NCBI GenBank assembly: GCA_010093605.1
Contig: MU004202.1
Coordinates: 11,560-75,559, forward strand
Direction of reading: 5' to 3'
DNA: 64,000 nt
Origin: Lophium mytilinum
Taxonomy: Eukaryota; Ascomycota; Dothideomycetes; Mytilinidiales; Mytilinidiaceae
A program made the position numbers and the translations under genes. This document shows, piece after piece, positions 33,945 to 45,477 of the stretch. Within the stretch, counting starts at the first letter, position 1. Each line of letters starts with the position of its first letter. The notes under the pieces were generated by a model. It worked only from the letters and a program-made list of their open reading frames with translations, had not been told where the DNA came from and searched no databases.

Positions 33945-34181
33945 TCATAATAACTCCAAGCCATTCCAGAGCTTGATAGCGTTCCTTTTCTCCCTCGCCG
34001 GAAACGTAATAGAATCCCCACGGTAGTAAATTACAATCTCAAACACACCAGCATGGTCTTCCACATCTAGCGTTGCGAAGTCCGAGATCTGCACCCCTGT
34101 ACCCCGGATCGGGTCTCCCCGCATGAGACCCTCAAAATCCCCACCACGGACTTTGAACCAGAATGACGGTGGAACCTGCAT
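33945..34181 (-). CDS. Hypothetical short protein, possible last exon
   Basis: A 78-codon frame with protein-like composition: PPSFWFKVRGGDFEGLMRG near the start and VFEIVIYYRGDSITFP in the middle. No domain is recognised. An in-frame stop lies just upstream, so it would have to be complete or be joined to an upstream exon that I could not define. It could be a non-coding frame. Confidence 0.3.
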   Translation of the reverse strand: MQVPPSFWFKVRGGDFEGLMRGDPIRGTGVQISDFATLDVEDHAGVFEIVIYYRGDSITFPAREKRNAIKLWNGLELL

Positions 34182-34519
34182 GACCAGATAGTGGTCCCAA
34201 GATCGTCAAGACGTGGTTCGATGCGGGGAAGTGACTGCACCACGTGTCGCGTCCCAGGGCTATTCATGATTTCTCAACACCACGCCGGAAGATACCGAGC
34301 GTGGGACCTGTGCGGTGACGTCGGAATACATGGTATGGATTTGAAGTCCGTGGCGTGCGCTCTTCGTTGAAATGTTGACTAGGGAAGGGACGCGTCAGAT
34401 ATACGCCGGTGGTAGGTAGGAAGTACACTACGAACAGATGCCAGCGGCCTCAGAGAACGGTGATTATGTGGGTATGTACCAAATCACACGTTGTCTGCAT
34501 TGTAGTTTTGACCATGGAT

Positions 34520-34555
34520 GCGTACGGCGTATTCAATGCGCACGGCGTATTCAAT
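34520..34555. repeat. 18-bp direct duplication
   Basis: GCGTACGGCGTATTCAAT is followed directly by GCGCACGGCGTATTCAAT, one mismatch. Confidence 0.8.
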
Positions 34556-34775
34556 ACGACAAATGTTGCACAGGGTGCCTAATTGTGGTGCTTCGCACGG
34601 CACGGATGAGGCACAGTCAACGCTCAAGCTTCCTTCATGTATTTCCTGGGATGAGCTTCAAGTCTCGGTTCTGCGGTTCTTAAGTCCGGTGGATACTAAC
34701 TAGAGGACATCCTTTAGAGCTCCGTTTGCACTCTTACTCGCCATTTTATTCTATCCATCATTCTCTTCACGCGCA

Positions 34776-36320
34776 ATGACTTCAACGCTATCTACAACGT
34801 TGACCTCCGTCCTCTCGGAGAAGGTTCTCGTTCCTGGAACCGAGGACTACGACACGGCGAATAACTCCTACTTTACCGCATTTGAGAACGAGATCAAACC
34901 TTCTTACATCGCGAAGCCGACGAGCGTTGAGGAAGTCAGCAAGTTAGTTGCAGCACTTCATCCTCATCTTGCAAGTGGGGAGGCCCAACTTGCAGTTCGA
35001 GGTACCGGTCACACGCCATTTGGTGGCAGCGCAAACATCAAGGATGGCATAACAGTTGACTTGCGCGCCCTCAAAGGCGTCCAATTGAGCGAGGACAAGG
35101 CGACTGTTGACATTGGGTGCGGGGAGACGTGGACGTCGGTGTACTCGGAGCTGGAGAAGCATGGGCTTACCACGGCTGGTGGGCGGGTAGGGAGAGTAGG
35201 CGTTACAGGGTTGGTTCTTGGAGGTTAGTTGCTTCCCTGGTGTACTTGTGCTATGGATGGAGTTGCTGATTCACGAAGGTGGTCTTTCTCTATATTCCAC
35301 CCGCCGCGGATTCGCTTGCGACTCAGTCACCGAATTCTCCGTTGTTCTAGCATCCGGAATAGTTGTAAAGGCCAGCGCTAAAGAGAACTCTGACCTCTGG
35401 ATTGCTCTTAAGGGAGGCTTGAACAACTTCGGCATCGTAACCTCATTCAAAATGAAGACATTTGAGACAGGGCCTGTCTGGGGTGGCGTTACGTACTACC
35501 TCCAAGGTACCTGCACGCAACTGATAGAAGCCGTTTGCGATTTCGCTCTGAATGAGAAGGATGAGGATACGCACATCATGTGCGGTGCCGGATACGGCTT
35601 CGGTCACCAAGTCACGACGTGTGTTATGTATCAGACAAAAGGAGTAGAAGATGCGCCCAGTCTGAAGCGGTTTACAACGATACAGCCGCAGATTGAGCAG
35701 ATGAAGACAATGAGGACGGGGACGCATTTGGGGTTTTGTGATGAGCTCTCGGCGTTTTCGACGGATGGGACGAGGTAAGATACCACATTCTGTCCTGAAT
35801 TCAGATGAAGGGCTAATCTGGAGATAGGCAACTATATCTCACATGCACTATCAAGCCAGATGTATCACTAATGGAAGCGTTCCATGACAAATGGCAGGAA
35901 ACTCTCGCTACCCTCAAGGATTCGGAAGGCTTCATCTTCTCCTTCAACTTCCAACCACTCACAGAAGCGCTGCTGCAAAACTCAGCAAATGCAGGCGGCA
36001 ATTCAATGAACATCTCACCAGATGACGGTCCACTACTCGTCGTTCTCCTAAACCCGGTCTGGAACTTGGCTGCTGATGATGAGCGGATCATCTCCGGGGT
36101 GTCGAGTCTTTTGGCGACATTCAAGAACCTAGCGAGTGAAAAGGGGATGTTGCATCGATATATCTTCATCAATTATGCCTACGAGAAAGAGGACGTGTTC
36201 AAGGGGTTTGGCGACGAGAGTCAAAGGAGATTGAAGGCGGCGAGCGAGAAGTGGGATCCGGAGGGGATCTTTCAAAAGGCTGTACCGGGTGGTTTCAAGG
36301 TTTCGAGTACTTGGGATTGA
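34776..36320 (+). CDS. FAD-linked oxidoreductase, berberine-bridge/VAO type
   Basis: Three exons (34776-35223, 35279-35774, 35828-36320) give 478 residues. The PCMH FAD-binding domain covers about residues 40-215: RGTGHTPFGG with H79 in the position used for covalent 8-alpha FAD attachment, TVDIGCGETW, GRVGRVGVTGLVLGGGLSL across splice 1, and FACDSVTEFSVVLASG. The substrate half ends in EKWDPEGIFQKAVPGGFK, the usual BBE-like C-terminus. A second FAD-linking Cys is not seen at the expected place (GGRVGRVG), so attachment is probably single. There is no obvious signal peptide, unlike many secreted BBE enzymes. These enzymes oxidise alcohols, amines or sugars with O2. Confidence 0.87.
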
Positions 36321-37434
36321 GGGTTATTCTTGCTCCAAATGCATGAATTCTATGAGTTCTAATTCCCATGATAGCCAATCAAGCATAATGCTACTTGTTG
36401 ACGATGTGCTTCCCACCCGAATACTATTACAGGGTTTCGAATACCATGGCTTGAGGGCTTCTGATTTAAGATATGCGGTACATCTCCTAGCATCTTGCTC
36501 GAAAGTCTAGATGATCGCGACTTGATCTCGTAACATTTTAAGGGAGTAGTACAATGATCTGACGTCACCTCATTTGGACATCCTACAATCAACACCTTAT
36601 CTAGACCACAACTTCTCTCTCCTTACTTCTCGGCGCATAACCACCATCCCAGCTGAAGCTAACTCGCGCGCGAAAACCCTAACCATCTCATCGGAGATCA
36701 ATGCATTCGGCGCTAGAGTACCTCACGCTCTACACAGTGTAGAGATCAGCACGGACTTCGCGCCCAGACAATTGTCAATGCTTGTTTCGGCCTTCGGATT
36801 CAAATCCCTGGGGAGATCGGAATGAAAGTTCCAGATAGTGCCAGGGGGGCAAATCCCTGAAATACACCTCTACGTGAAGACCGCGCGGAAGTCCCATGCT
36901 ATGCAAATGCGACGGAAGACGCCGACTTACGGTTCAGCATCCTAGACAAGTATATGACCCCATGGATCAAGCCGTCCGAGATGGTGTTCAGCGTGGGTGG
37001 TGCTGTTATCGCAATTTCAAGGGAGGGTGGGTTGTGCGCTGGTAAGGATGGTAAATGTTTCGCGGTGCGTAGTCCGGGTGAGCATTGATCTTCTTTGGAA
37101 TCTCAGACAGTTTTCTTTTGGAATCTCCAAAACTGTACGCCAACCGTTGTAGCCAGTAAGTTAGAGAGCGGTCTGATTTGTGCTGCTTCAAAAGTTGACA
37201 TCGCGTGTAGACTTTCAAAACTTATGGGGGTACCCCAAGCAGTAGTAGTCTAAACGAATGTGCACAGACTTATGGCCGGTCTCTGGATATCTCTTTACAT
37301 ATTTTATTAACAAAGGCTCGACTCTACTACAATGCAATACAAAACCTACACTGTCATTGCCGCTAAACAAAAGACTGCATATCATGAAATGACTCAAGAA
37401 GGCCGCGTAAATTTCCAAACCCAACGATTGGTTG
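36321..37434. other. Gene-free region
   Basis: About 1.1 kb. A plus-strand 83-codon frame at 36574-36825 shows no domain and is not supported. Nothing else is visible. Confidence 0.45.
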
Positions 37435-38328
37435 CTATTTGATGGCATATGAGCTCTCGTCATCTGATTCATCATTTTCCTCAGTCTCGTCATCAGCACT
37501 CTCGTCATATGAGTTCTCTTCATCCGACTTCTCACGATCTGAATGCTCTTCATGCGACTTCTCCTCATCTGAATCTTCATCTTCTTGAATTCTATCGTCG
37601 TCGATTTCGTCTGCCTGGATTCTATCCTCTTGGTATTGATATCCGAACCTATCGTCCTCATGCTCCTCCCAAATGATGTCTTCGTCTCCGCTCGAACCTC
37701 TAGACTCAGCGATAGCATCTTCGTCATCCTCAAGTCTTTTCCAAACAAAGTGCTTGCACTCTTCTCCATGGTGCTCCTCTATATGAGGTTGCTCTGTATG
37801 AGGTTTCTCTGTACGAGGCTCTTCCATACGAGGTTCCTCTATACGATCGTCATCTGTTCCCCTAGTCTCTTCTATCATATCATGATAGTCAGAATTGCGA
37901 GTGACGTTGGATTTTCGCGCTTCGCCTTGGCTATTGCAACCTCTCCTCCACAAGCTGCCATTCTTTTCTCGGAAATGATCAGATCTCTCATTCTCTTCCG
38001 AACTTCCCGCTTCGATTCCTTCATCGTCCGCGGAGGCCTTGTTGTCTAGCTCGCCGAAATACTGAACAACATTGGAGAAAGAGACTCTGGTTCTGGTGCT
38101 CTTGTGCCGGAGAGTCGGACGTATATGGTCGTTGTGGCTGCGGAGCTCCTTGGAAGCTTTCACGGTCCTAGAGCTTCTACCACTTTCCTCTAGTCTCCTA
38201 GCACCCTCTTCCAGAGGCTTATACGCGTGGCGCTCGTCTCTGCGACTAAGATGCTTCTCTTCGCGATCGTATCCATCGGCCCTGGTCGGTTTGTGGCGTG
38301 AGCGACTGCTGACGGCGGGCATAATCAT
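37435..38328 (-). CDS. Hypothetical acidic, low-complexity protein
   Basis: A single exon encodes 297 residues. The first 100 residues are basic and Ser/Arg/His-rich (RHKPTRADGYDREEKHLSRR); the rest is strongly acidic. A degenerate 6-residue motif (EEPRxE / EKPHTE / EQPHIE) is repeated at about 168-190, followed by an Asp/Glu/Ser tail ending SDDESSYAIK. No catalytic or binding domain is recognised. Codon phase stays open over almost 900 nt despite the repetitive sequence, supporting a real gene. Likely disordered and possibly nuclear, which is inference from composition alone. Confidence 0.6.
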   Translation of the reverse strand: MIMPAVSSRSRHKPTRADGYDREEKHLSRRDERHAYKPLEEGARRLEESGRSSRTVKASKELRSHNDHIRPTLRHKSTRTRVSFSNVVQYFGELDNKASADDEGIEAGSSEENERSDHFREKNGSLWRRGCNSQGEARKSNVTRNSDYHDMIEETRGTDDDRIEEPRMEEPRTEKPHTEQPHIEEHHGEECKHFVWKRLEDDEDAIAESRGSSGDEDIIWEEHEDDRFGYQYQEDRIQADEIDDDRIQEDEDSDEEKSHEEHSDREKSDEENSYDESADDETEENDESDDESSYAIK

Positions 38329-39325
38329 AGAAGAGAAGACTATTTGATGGAAAAAGTGGTTTGCTAGAAACGGGATCCGCTCTCCTTTGTGTTACAGCGT
38401 TTGGTTCCTGCAACCAAGACGCACTCCCGGCCTAAGAGGGATTAGGACCGCCAAGTCCTGACGGGGCAGCCTGTGATTGGTTCGCTGGTGCGAAGCCCGG
38501 CATTTTGTGATAGGTACCGGCTGTGACGGGAGGTTTTCCGCTTCAGATCACTCTATTACATGTTCTTCACTCACCGTGAATGGAAAATGAGGGACACGGG
38601 ATTTGGGCGATTCATTTGAAAGAAAGAATCAAAACACAAAGCATTGGTCTGACGCTCTTAGACCTATTCATGCCTGAACAGTCAAGTGCAACACGCTCTA
38701 CTCACCTACTCCCTGGCAATCTGATCTGAAGGTCTTCAGACCACGTAATCAGCACGTGTCGTCCGTTAAGGAGTTACTGATCTCGCGACCTGACGTGAGT
38801 ATGGGGTAAACTATGAGGGCTAGGAGCTTTCCCCGGAGCTTAAGGTTAATAAATCACAGTAAGAAACTCCATCTTTCTTTCCCCTAGAGATACTGGCATC
38901 ATCACACAATGCTTCAGTCACTGTTTTTCTTTTATCGATAGCAAAATCAATAACTGCGCTGAACATAGATACAGTTTTGCTCCTACTTATCCTTTCGACA
39001 ATCCCTTAGTTCTTACCGCGCAGGTGTTAAGCTTTTCCGCACCTTCGTCCGGCCTCAGTTCGTCCGCGAACGCGCACCCTGGCGGGCTCAAGTTCCCCCG
39101 ATGCAGCAATTTTTAATATATCGCAACGCTGCCATTGGCCCGCTTGCTGAGCTCGGTAGACTATGCCCCCTGCGATTCTTGATGGATCCCAGTCAGTCGG
39201 GAAGATAAAGGGATTGCCCTGGAATGTGGAATGGGGTCAATCTTTTTGACTACGCCCTCTTAGAACTATTTTGATACTTCCTCAAGAGAGTTGAATTTGT
39301 TGGACCAATACACGGGCTTGTAGAG
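38329..39325. promoter_or_regulatory. Divergent intergenic region, acidic protein / SDR
   Basis: About 1 kb between divergent starts. TATA-like and CT-rich stretches occur near both ends. No gene is supported. Confidence 0.4.
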
Positions 39326-40295
39326 ATGGGCGGCATTACTTTTGATCCTGCCAAGGATGTGCCCGATCTTGCTGGAAAGGTGATATTTATCACCGGAGGT
39401 GTGTATACTTCCACATTCTTCAAACACTTCTATAGACCTCCACTAACAATCGCCAGGTACCTCCGGCCTAGGCGCAGAATCCCTCTCCCAAATCGCCGTC
39501 CACAACCCAGCCCACATCTACTTCACAGGCCGCAACGCCTCCTCCGCGACCTCCACAATCTCAAGCCTCAAGACCCTCGCCCCAAACACCGGCCTAACCT
39601 TCATCCCCATGGACCAATCCTCCCTCGCCTCCGTAAAAACCGCCATCACCGCCAACTTCACCCACTCCCGCCTCGACGTCCTCCTCTGCAACGCCGGCAT
39701 CATGAACAAGCCCCCCGGCCAAACCACCGACGGCTACGAGCTCCAATTCGGCACCAACCACATGAGCCACGCCCTGCTCATCAAACTCCTCCTCCCCACC
39801 TTACTGAAAACCGCCGAGCTCCCGGGTAGCGACGTCCGCATCATCATCCTCACCTCCCAGGGCATGAAGATGGGCAGCCTCAACAACCTCAACGCCCTCA
39901 GAACCCCGGGGAAGAGCATGTTTCCCGGTGGCCAGATGATGCGGTACGGCAATTCGAAGCTCGCGAACCTGATGTACGCGAAGCAGCTCTCCATCTTGTA
40001 TCCGCAACTCACGTGCCTTTCGATCCACCCGGGCGTCGTGAAGACGGGGTTGGTGGCCGAGCAGGGCTATTTGCATAAGGCGATTATCTATGCGAGCCAG
40101 CTTGGGTCGTTGTTGGAGCCGGAGCAGGGTGCGTGGAATCAGGTGTGGGCGTCGGTGGGGGATGTGAAGGGGGTGGAGAATGGAGGGTATTATGAGCCGG
40201 TGGGGAAGGGGGGGTTGGATGGGGGGAGGTGTGCAAATGTGAAGTTGGCGGGGGAGTTGTGGGATTGGACGCAGAAAGAGTTGGAGGGGTGGTAG
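39326..40295 (+). CDS. Classical-type SDR oxidoreductase (retinol dehydrogenase/WW-domain-oxidoreductase-like)
   Basis: Two exons (39326-39398, 39457-40295; 58-nt intron) give 303 residues. The cofactor motif TGGTSGLG is completed across the splice, followed by CNAGIM (NAG motif), TSQG with the catalytic Ser, and YGNSK with Tyr and Lys. The N-terminal ITFDPAKDVPDLAGKV and the IHPGVVKTGL segment after the active site resemble fungal SDRs annotated as retinol-dehydrogenase-like. It reduces or oxidises a carbonyl/alcohol with NAD(P)H. GC content and third-position C preference are markedly higher in exon 2 than in neighbouring genes. A 645-bp LTR element is inserted 303 bp downstream of its stop. 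Confidence 0.88.
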
Positions 40296-40597
40296 GGGGT
40301 TTGGGGGTTTCGGTATATAGCTATTCTACTTCATTTTCTGCTCCGTCTAAACTAGATCACACTGTCGTCCCTATTGACCACTCTTGTGCGTATGCAAAGC
40401 TCCTCCAGCGTAGTGAGCCAGCTGCAATTCAGTTTTAATCATTCACTGACCAGAATCGGGTTCACGTGACGCCGCGCTTCTGTATCTAGCCTTATTTCCT
40501 GAGCCGCTGGCTTGCCCTTCAACTTTGTTGACATCCCTCGACCTTCTCTACCTTTCATCCAAACCACCGCAAGTTGACGCCCGATTGCCGTCAACTT

Positions 40598-40711
40598 TGT
40601 AGATTGCAGGCCGTAGCATCTGATATTGGGTTGGGACGCTACATTATGTACATGGAACGACCCTGTTTGCTACTAGCATTGATTGCTGTGGGTGATTGTT
40701 ATAATCCAACA
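40598..40711 (-). repeat. 3' LTR of the TRIM (minus-strand orientation)
   Basis: 114 bp, flanked outside by AACTT and inside by the purine tract. It differs from the partner copy by a single G/A (GCATCTGATATT versus GCATCTAATATT). Confidence 0.88.
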
Positions 40712-41128
40712 GCCCCTCTCAAGCGCTTACAGCAAGAAATAATAGTGGGAAACCTCCTTGATGGAGAGTATCTAGTGATGAAAGATAGAAGGGAGCGTAT
40801 GCTGATGAGGCCAGCAAGGACCGTGTGATGGCTGAGAGAAGCGGCATCCTGTGAAGATGATGATGATAATGGAGGAGAGTATTGTGGTGGTGAGTGAGAG
40901 AATCGTCCGGTATCGATGATGGCTGAGAACCTGTGGTGATGGCTAACATCTTGTGGTGATGGCTGGTATCCGTATGGCGATGGCTGTGCATCTAGGAATG
41001 CATCGAAGAAGGCATCTAGGAAAGCATGTTGATGATGGTGGACGTGAGAGTCTGCTAGTAACACCCTGCAGGAACGGGCGGACGACCTAACTTAGGCGGC
41101 AGCGTTGAATGAAGCCGGGCTCATTACC

Positions 41129-41242
41129 TGTAGATTGCAGGCCGTAGCATCTAATATTGGGTTGGGACGCTACATTATGTACATGGAACGACCCTGTTTG
41201 CTACTAGCATTGATTGCTGTGGGTGATTGTTATAATCCAACA
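41129..41242 (-). repeat. 5' LTR of the TRIM (minus-strand orientation)
   Basis: 114 bp, followed outside by the second AACTT. On the minus strand the next internal bases are the primer-site-like GGTAATGAGCCC. Confidence 0.88.
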
Positions 41243-41484
41243 AACTTCGCCGTCCCATCATCCGTTGCACTTGATCCAGTGCTCCTTCACTTTGCTTTTG
41301 ACACCCCTTCCGCTGCGCTGGTTACAAGTCTCACGATTCTCAGGTTCACGATAACGGTTCATCTTGTAGTATGTAATCCATAGAACACGTGTATAAATGA
41401 GTAAAGTATGCCCCAATTAATCCCCCAGGCCATATACCAGAACACTTGAGGATCTTCATTCTAGTTGTCCGGCCAAGTTCCAAC

Positions 41485-44400
41485 TTACACCTTTGGGCCA
41501 TAGAACTTCCCATTCCAGCACCCCTCATCATCCGCCAAATTCTGCACCTTTGCCTTGACGAGCATGTCGTACCCGCGCACCTTCTCCGCCTTTGCTCTCC
41601 TATTCTCCGCCTTGAACTCTTCCACAGTCTGCGCCCGCTGCCTCTCCACGATCATCTCCTCAGAGGCGACTTCGAAAGTTGGATTGACCCACTTCATTGG
41701 CACATATCCATGCCTCTCTTTGACAAAGTCCTCTCGCTCTGCCTGCACATGCCCCCCTTCCCAGCACTCTTGCTGGAAGTCAGCCTTCATGTTGAGTGCG
41801 GTCCATTTGCCAACTCCTTGATACTGTTGCACCATGCGCTCCGTCTGTTGGTCATAAACGAGCTGGAAGTCTCGATCTTGTTGCTCGACTTGCTTGCCGA
41901 GCATGCCCTTGTACCTCTCCACGTCTGCGAGAGCCCTCTCGCAGATAACATCTCGTTTTCGCTCAAGGATTGTAATGATTTTGGTGTATTCAGTGACATT
42001 TCCTTCCAGAGACGCGACTCTCCGCTCCAATTTCTCCTTCTCAACTTGAACAGCGCGGGCTTGGGCATTGAACGTGTTCTCCGCGTCTTGCAGCTGGCTG
42101 AAGCGTGCCCACTTCGTGCGCAATTGGTCAATAACCTGCTTTGGGTTCTGGACATGTAGCATATTGCCCTGCTTGATCGTTGCTTTAGCCAAGACGTTGA
42201 GTAGGCCATCGTAGGCTGCTTGTATTTCGTCTCGCTTCTGTTTGTATCCGTCGCGGTCGTTTAGAGCGAGGGCGAGCTCGCCGGCTCTCGCGCTTGCGAG
42301 CTTCTCGTAGCTCGTTTCCTCCATGTCTAGCTTAAGGACGTAGGCCTTCAAGGCCTTTTTTGTGTCCTTGATGCGCTCAATATATGCATCTTTGTCCCTC
42401 GACTGCTCTTCCATCTTTACGATGTCGTTATTCTTGAGCTGATTGTCGATGAAGAGGTCGTGGATACGTTCCTCGCCCGTGCGGACGGCGTTGCAGAGGT
42501 GGTTGATAAGATCCGTCTGCTGGTCTAAAAGGATGGTTTGTTTGCGGATTTGATCCTCTGCATCCTCAGAGAGGTCGTCGGAGGTCTCGAAAAGAGCACT
42601 TATATCCTCACACATGGCGTCCGTATAAGTCACCATGAGACGGGTGTACTTCTTCTCGATTTCATTGGCCCGGCAATGCGCACGGCTGGCAAGGAGACGG
42701 TAATCCTTCGCCTTCTCAGTAAGGATGAACTCGTTCCGCTGAGACTTCTTCATGGCAACGAAATACCCATCCCTCTCCTTCTTGTACCTCTGCGCAATAC
42801 CCTTATGATTTTTCAGGTTGTCATTGTACGAGCGGTGTTCGTAGCCAAGCTCCCTGAATCCTTCTGGCTTTTCTGAAGCTGCGCCTGGAGCTCCACGTTC
42901 TTCTGGTTGGCATCGTCCGAATGCGACTGGAAGGCTTGCAAGTTATGCTGAACTGCAACATCCGTGACATCGAAGGAAATTTGGCGGGTGATGAGCTGAA
43001 GGTGGTGCTCAAGGCGGTTATTGCGATCCTGCTCCTTTCGAAGATCCTGCGACGCTTTGGTCTTCAAGGCTGTGAGCTCTTTGCGAAGCTCAGCTTCCTT
43101 CTTGGCTTTGCGCATAATCATGATTTGGTTCTTGTTGTTCAAGTCATAACCAATCGCGGCCTCATGCTGTGCGTCGCGGAGCTCGTGCTCGAGGTCGATG
43201 ACAGTGACTCTCAGTTTTTCCACCTCCTTGACACCTTCTTTGAGCTCTTTGACTTGATTCTTTAAAGCTGTCTTGTCTTTGATATGCTTGTTATTGGTTT
43301 TGACATTCCGTGCGGCCGTCTCGGTAGCTTTAGCTTCAGCTTTTGCTTCGGCGTCCTGGAGGTCTCTACATGAGGTGTCGAAGTAGCCCTTCCAGTCGCC
43401 GATTTCAGAATTCAGTTCGTCAACTCTAACTTCTAGGCCGGCCTCGTTGGTCTTTAGATCTTCGATTTGCTTGAGCAGCATATCCCTAGTTGTTTGAAAA
43501 GCGGAGATCTTCTCGTCTTCTATGAGCTTTGCGTCGACTCGCTCGTGCTGAAGGTCCTGGACTTTGTCCAGCAGCGCATCTCTGGTAGCTTCAAGGCCGG
43601 AGACCTTTTCGGCTTCCTCGGCCGTTGCCTCCTGCTAATCTCGCTTGAGGTTCTCAATCTGTTCCTTCAACCCGACCTCGCTGCACTGGAGTTTCTCAAC
43701 TCGAATCTTCGACTCTGCACAAGCCGCCTCAAGGCCAGCGAGCTTCTCAGCTGCCTCTACCTTTTCAGCCTGCTTCTCATGGTGCTGATCGACGATGTTG
43801 TTGACGAATCCCAGGAAGGCGCCATCCGGAACGATGTACTTTGGCGTATCGATATACGCATCCACGCTGGAGCTGGTAGCTGACCGTGAGCGCTCATTCG
43901 TACTCCCACTGCTTGCTAATTCAGGCGAGGTATTTGAGGTAGAGAGGATTGTGCTCGGGTGCAAGCCGGGCGAGTCGGTCACGGTATTTGTAGCAAATTT
44001 AGAAGGTGGAACAGGTGACTTCGCCTAAGGGTGGTGCGTAGTGACGCGGTATACATGCTTGAGCTTGCGACAGCCGCCTAGATGCACTGTCAACTTGCGC
44101 GCTTTGAGTATGTTGGAAAGAGGTGTAGGCATACCCGTCTTCGACTTGCCTTGCTGGAACCTCTTGGTGAATATGGAAGCAAAGTCGGAAACTTTCGCCG
44201 AGGGGCCTTCTCGTCCTTTGGAAAGGGTTAGTAGAGTAGCAGATTAGGGGCGGAACGAACAACTACCTTTCGCTTGAGAAAGCATGACGAGCGTCACAGG
44301 CTTTGTTTTGCTCAGATTGCTCTCTTTGTATGGTGTCAGTGGAGTATAGGGGGTAACAGTGCGAGGATAACCTGCCATTACTTCCTTTGGAAGCTGACGG

Positions 44401-44511
44401 AACCATCTTCAATTGGGTTTGCGTAAGTTTATTCACTTCATCCCTCACTTTCTTTGCCTTCTTCTTGCCAGGAGGGCGGGCAGATGCTCGCAGCGCGAGA
44501 TCCTTGGGCAT
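41485..44511 (-). pseudogene. Coiled-coil protein, probably decaying paralogue of the gene at 45.5-48.7 kb
   Basis: The start is MPKDLALRASARPPGKKKAKK at 44511, read through several small exons to about 44027. A long heptad-rich region follows, ending WNGKFYGPKV at 41485. Two lesions interrupt it. A TAG at 43637-43635 lies in frame between NLKRD and QEATAEEAEKV. Near 42870 the frame shifts: ELQAQLQKSQK in one frame continues as GFRELGYEHRSYNDNLK in another. The segment around the shift aligns with ELREINYINSPYEDNLN of the neighbour, so it was once coding. A 42-nt in-frame intron with weak donor GTCGGG could hide the TAG; no good intron explains the frameshift. No function is recognised. Confidence 0.6.
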
Positions 44512-45477
44512 CGTGGTGGAGCCAAAGCTATGGAGTGATATGTGTGGTAGTGTGTGTATGTGTATTGTGGGGGGTGGTAGGTGGAAGGTGAGTGGCGCCA
44601 GTTAGAGAAAGTTGTTCGAGAGGTAGCTCATATAAGACATTCGCCTGGGGCGAGTTTTAGCGCTACACGTGAGCGAGCCGAGTTCATGTGATGCATTCGG
44701 TGAATGATGTGCTGAGTGCGCCAGCAACCCCGGCATAGCATAATCCGAAGGCGCAGCTTATAGGAAGTAATTGCAATAGAGGTTCAGTATATTGGACGTC
44801 TGACCTTGAAGGACGGTCTGAACTCTCTTATGGTGGTAAAAGCGAGAGTATATGTATATAGATAGAATGCAGCACAACACCCTGTAGAAACTGTAGCGTT
44901 AGTCTATTATGAAAAGTATATAGAAGTAGTACCACGAGATCGTACTTGATAACAGGGAGGCTGTGAACAGAGGTAGAGAGCGTGAGCTGGCAAATTAGTT
45001 TCTCCAAGCGAGCAAACCATACGGTATCGTAGCGAGATATAGCTATGCTCAGGAGACGACTGCAGAGTCAACGCTGAATATGGCTACAGAACATCGAGAC
45101 AAGCTAGATTGCAAAATTGAGTAACTAGGCTTCCGGGGGAGTGGAGCTTTCAGGAGTATTCCGGCTCTCCAATCCTGTCGTCAAATAGACATCACAAATC
45201 TCACGATTTTGATCTTAGAGCCATTTCACGTTTGTTATGATTTTTTCTATTTTACGGAGCATAAGGGGTATCATAATAAAGATTATACGCCTAGTTGAAA
45301 ACATATAGCCCTTTGTAATCAGGCTAGGCACAATTCTTCTTCATCCACTGATAAATCAGAGTATACCCACAAACCCCGAAGGCTTCTTTACCTTCCCGCC
45401 CATATCCTCTCCGCCGCTACTTTCAGGTCGGCAGCATCGATCTCATCATCGCCGTCATCGTTGATCTCGCCCATCCC
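44512..45477. other. Intergenic region between coiled-coil paralogues
   Basis: Almost 1 kb of AT-rich sequence without a supported gene. It is the promoter side of the 41.5-44.5 kb copy and the 3' flank of the intact copy. Confidence 0.5.

Larger units (their letters stand above)
33761..34775. other. Intergenic region with a possible small antisense gene
   Basis: It contains the doubtful minus-strand frame 33945-34181 and an 18-bp direct duplication at 34520-34555. The last 100 bp are the promoter of the FAD oxidase. Confidence 0.4.
40598..41242 (-). mobile_element. TRIM-like LTR element (non-coding, 114-bp LTRs)
   Basis: Two 114-bp direct repeats (40598-40711 and 41129-41242) differ at one position and enclose 417 bp. 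On the minus strand each starts TGTTGGATTATAACA and ends CAATCTACA, the usual TG...CA of LTRs. The whole is bracketed by a 5-bp target duplication AACTT (40593-40597 and 41243-41247). Reading on the minus strand, GGTAATGAGCCCGGC follows the first LTR, close to the complement of the initiator-tRNA anticodon arm used as primer site by some copia elements. The purine run TTGAGAGGGGC directly precedes the second LTR. There is no protein-coding capacity. Near-identical LTRs and an intact duplication indicate a recent insertion. Confidence 0.88.

Noticed and set aside
10262-36320. Classical PKS/NRPS secondary-metabolite cluster
   Set aside because: No ketosynthase, adenylation, condensation, terpene cyclase or prenyltransferase motifs are present anywhere in the window.
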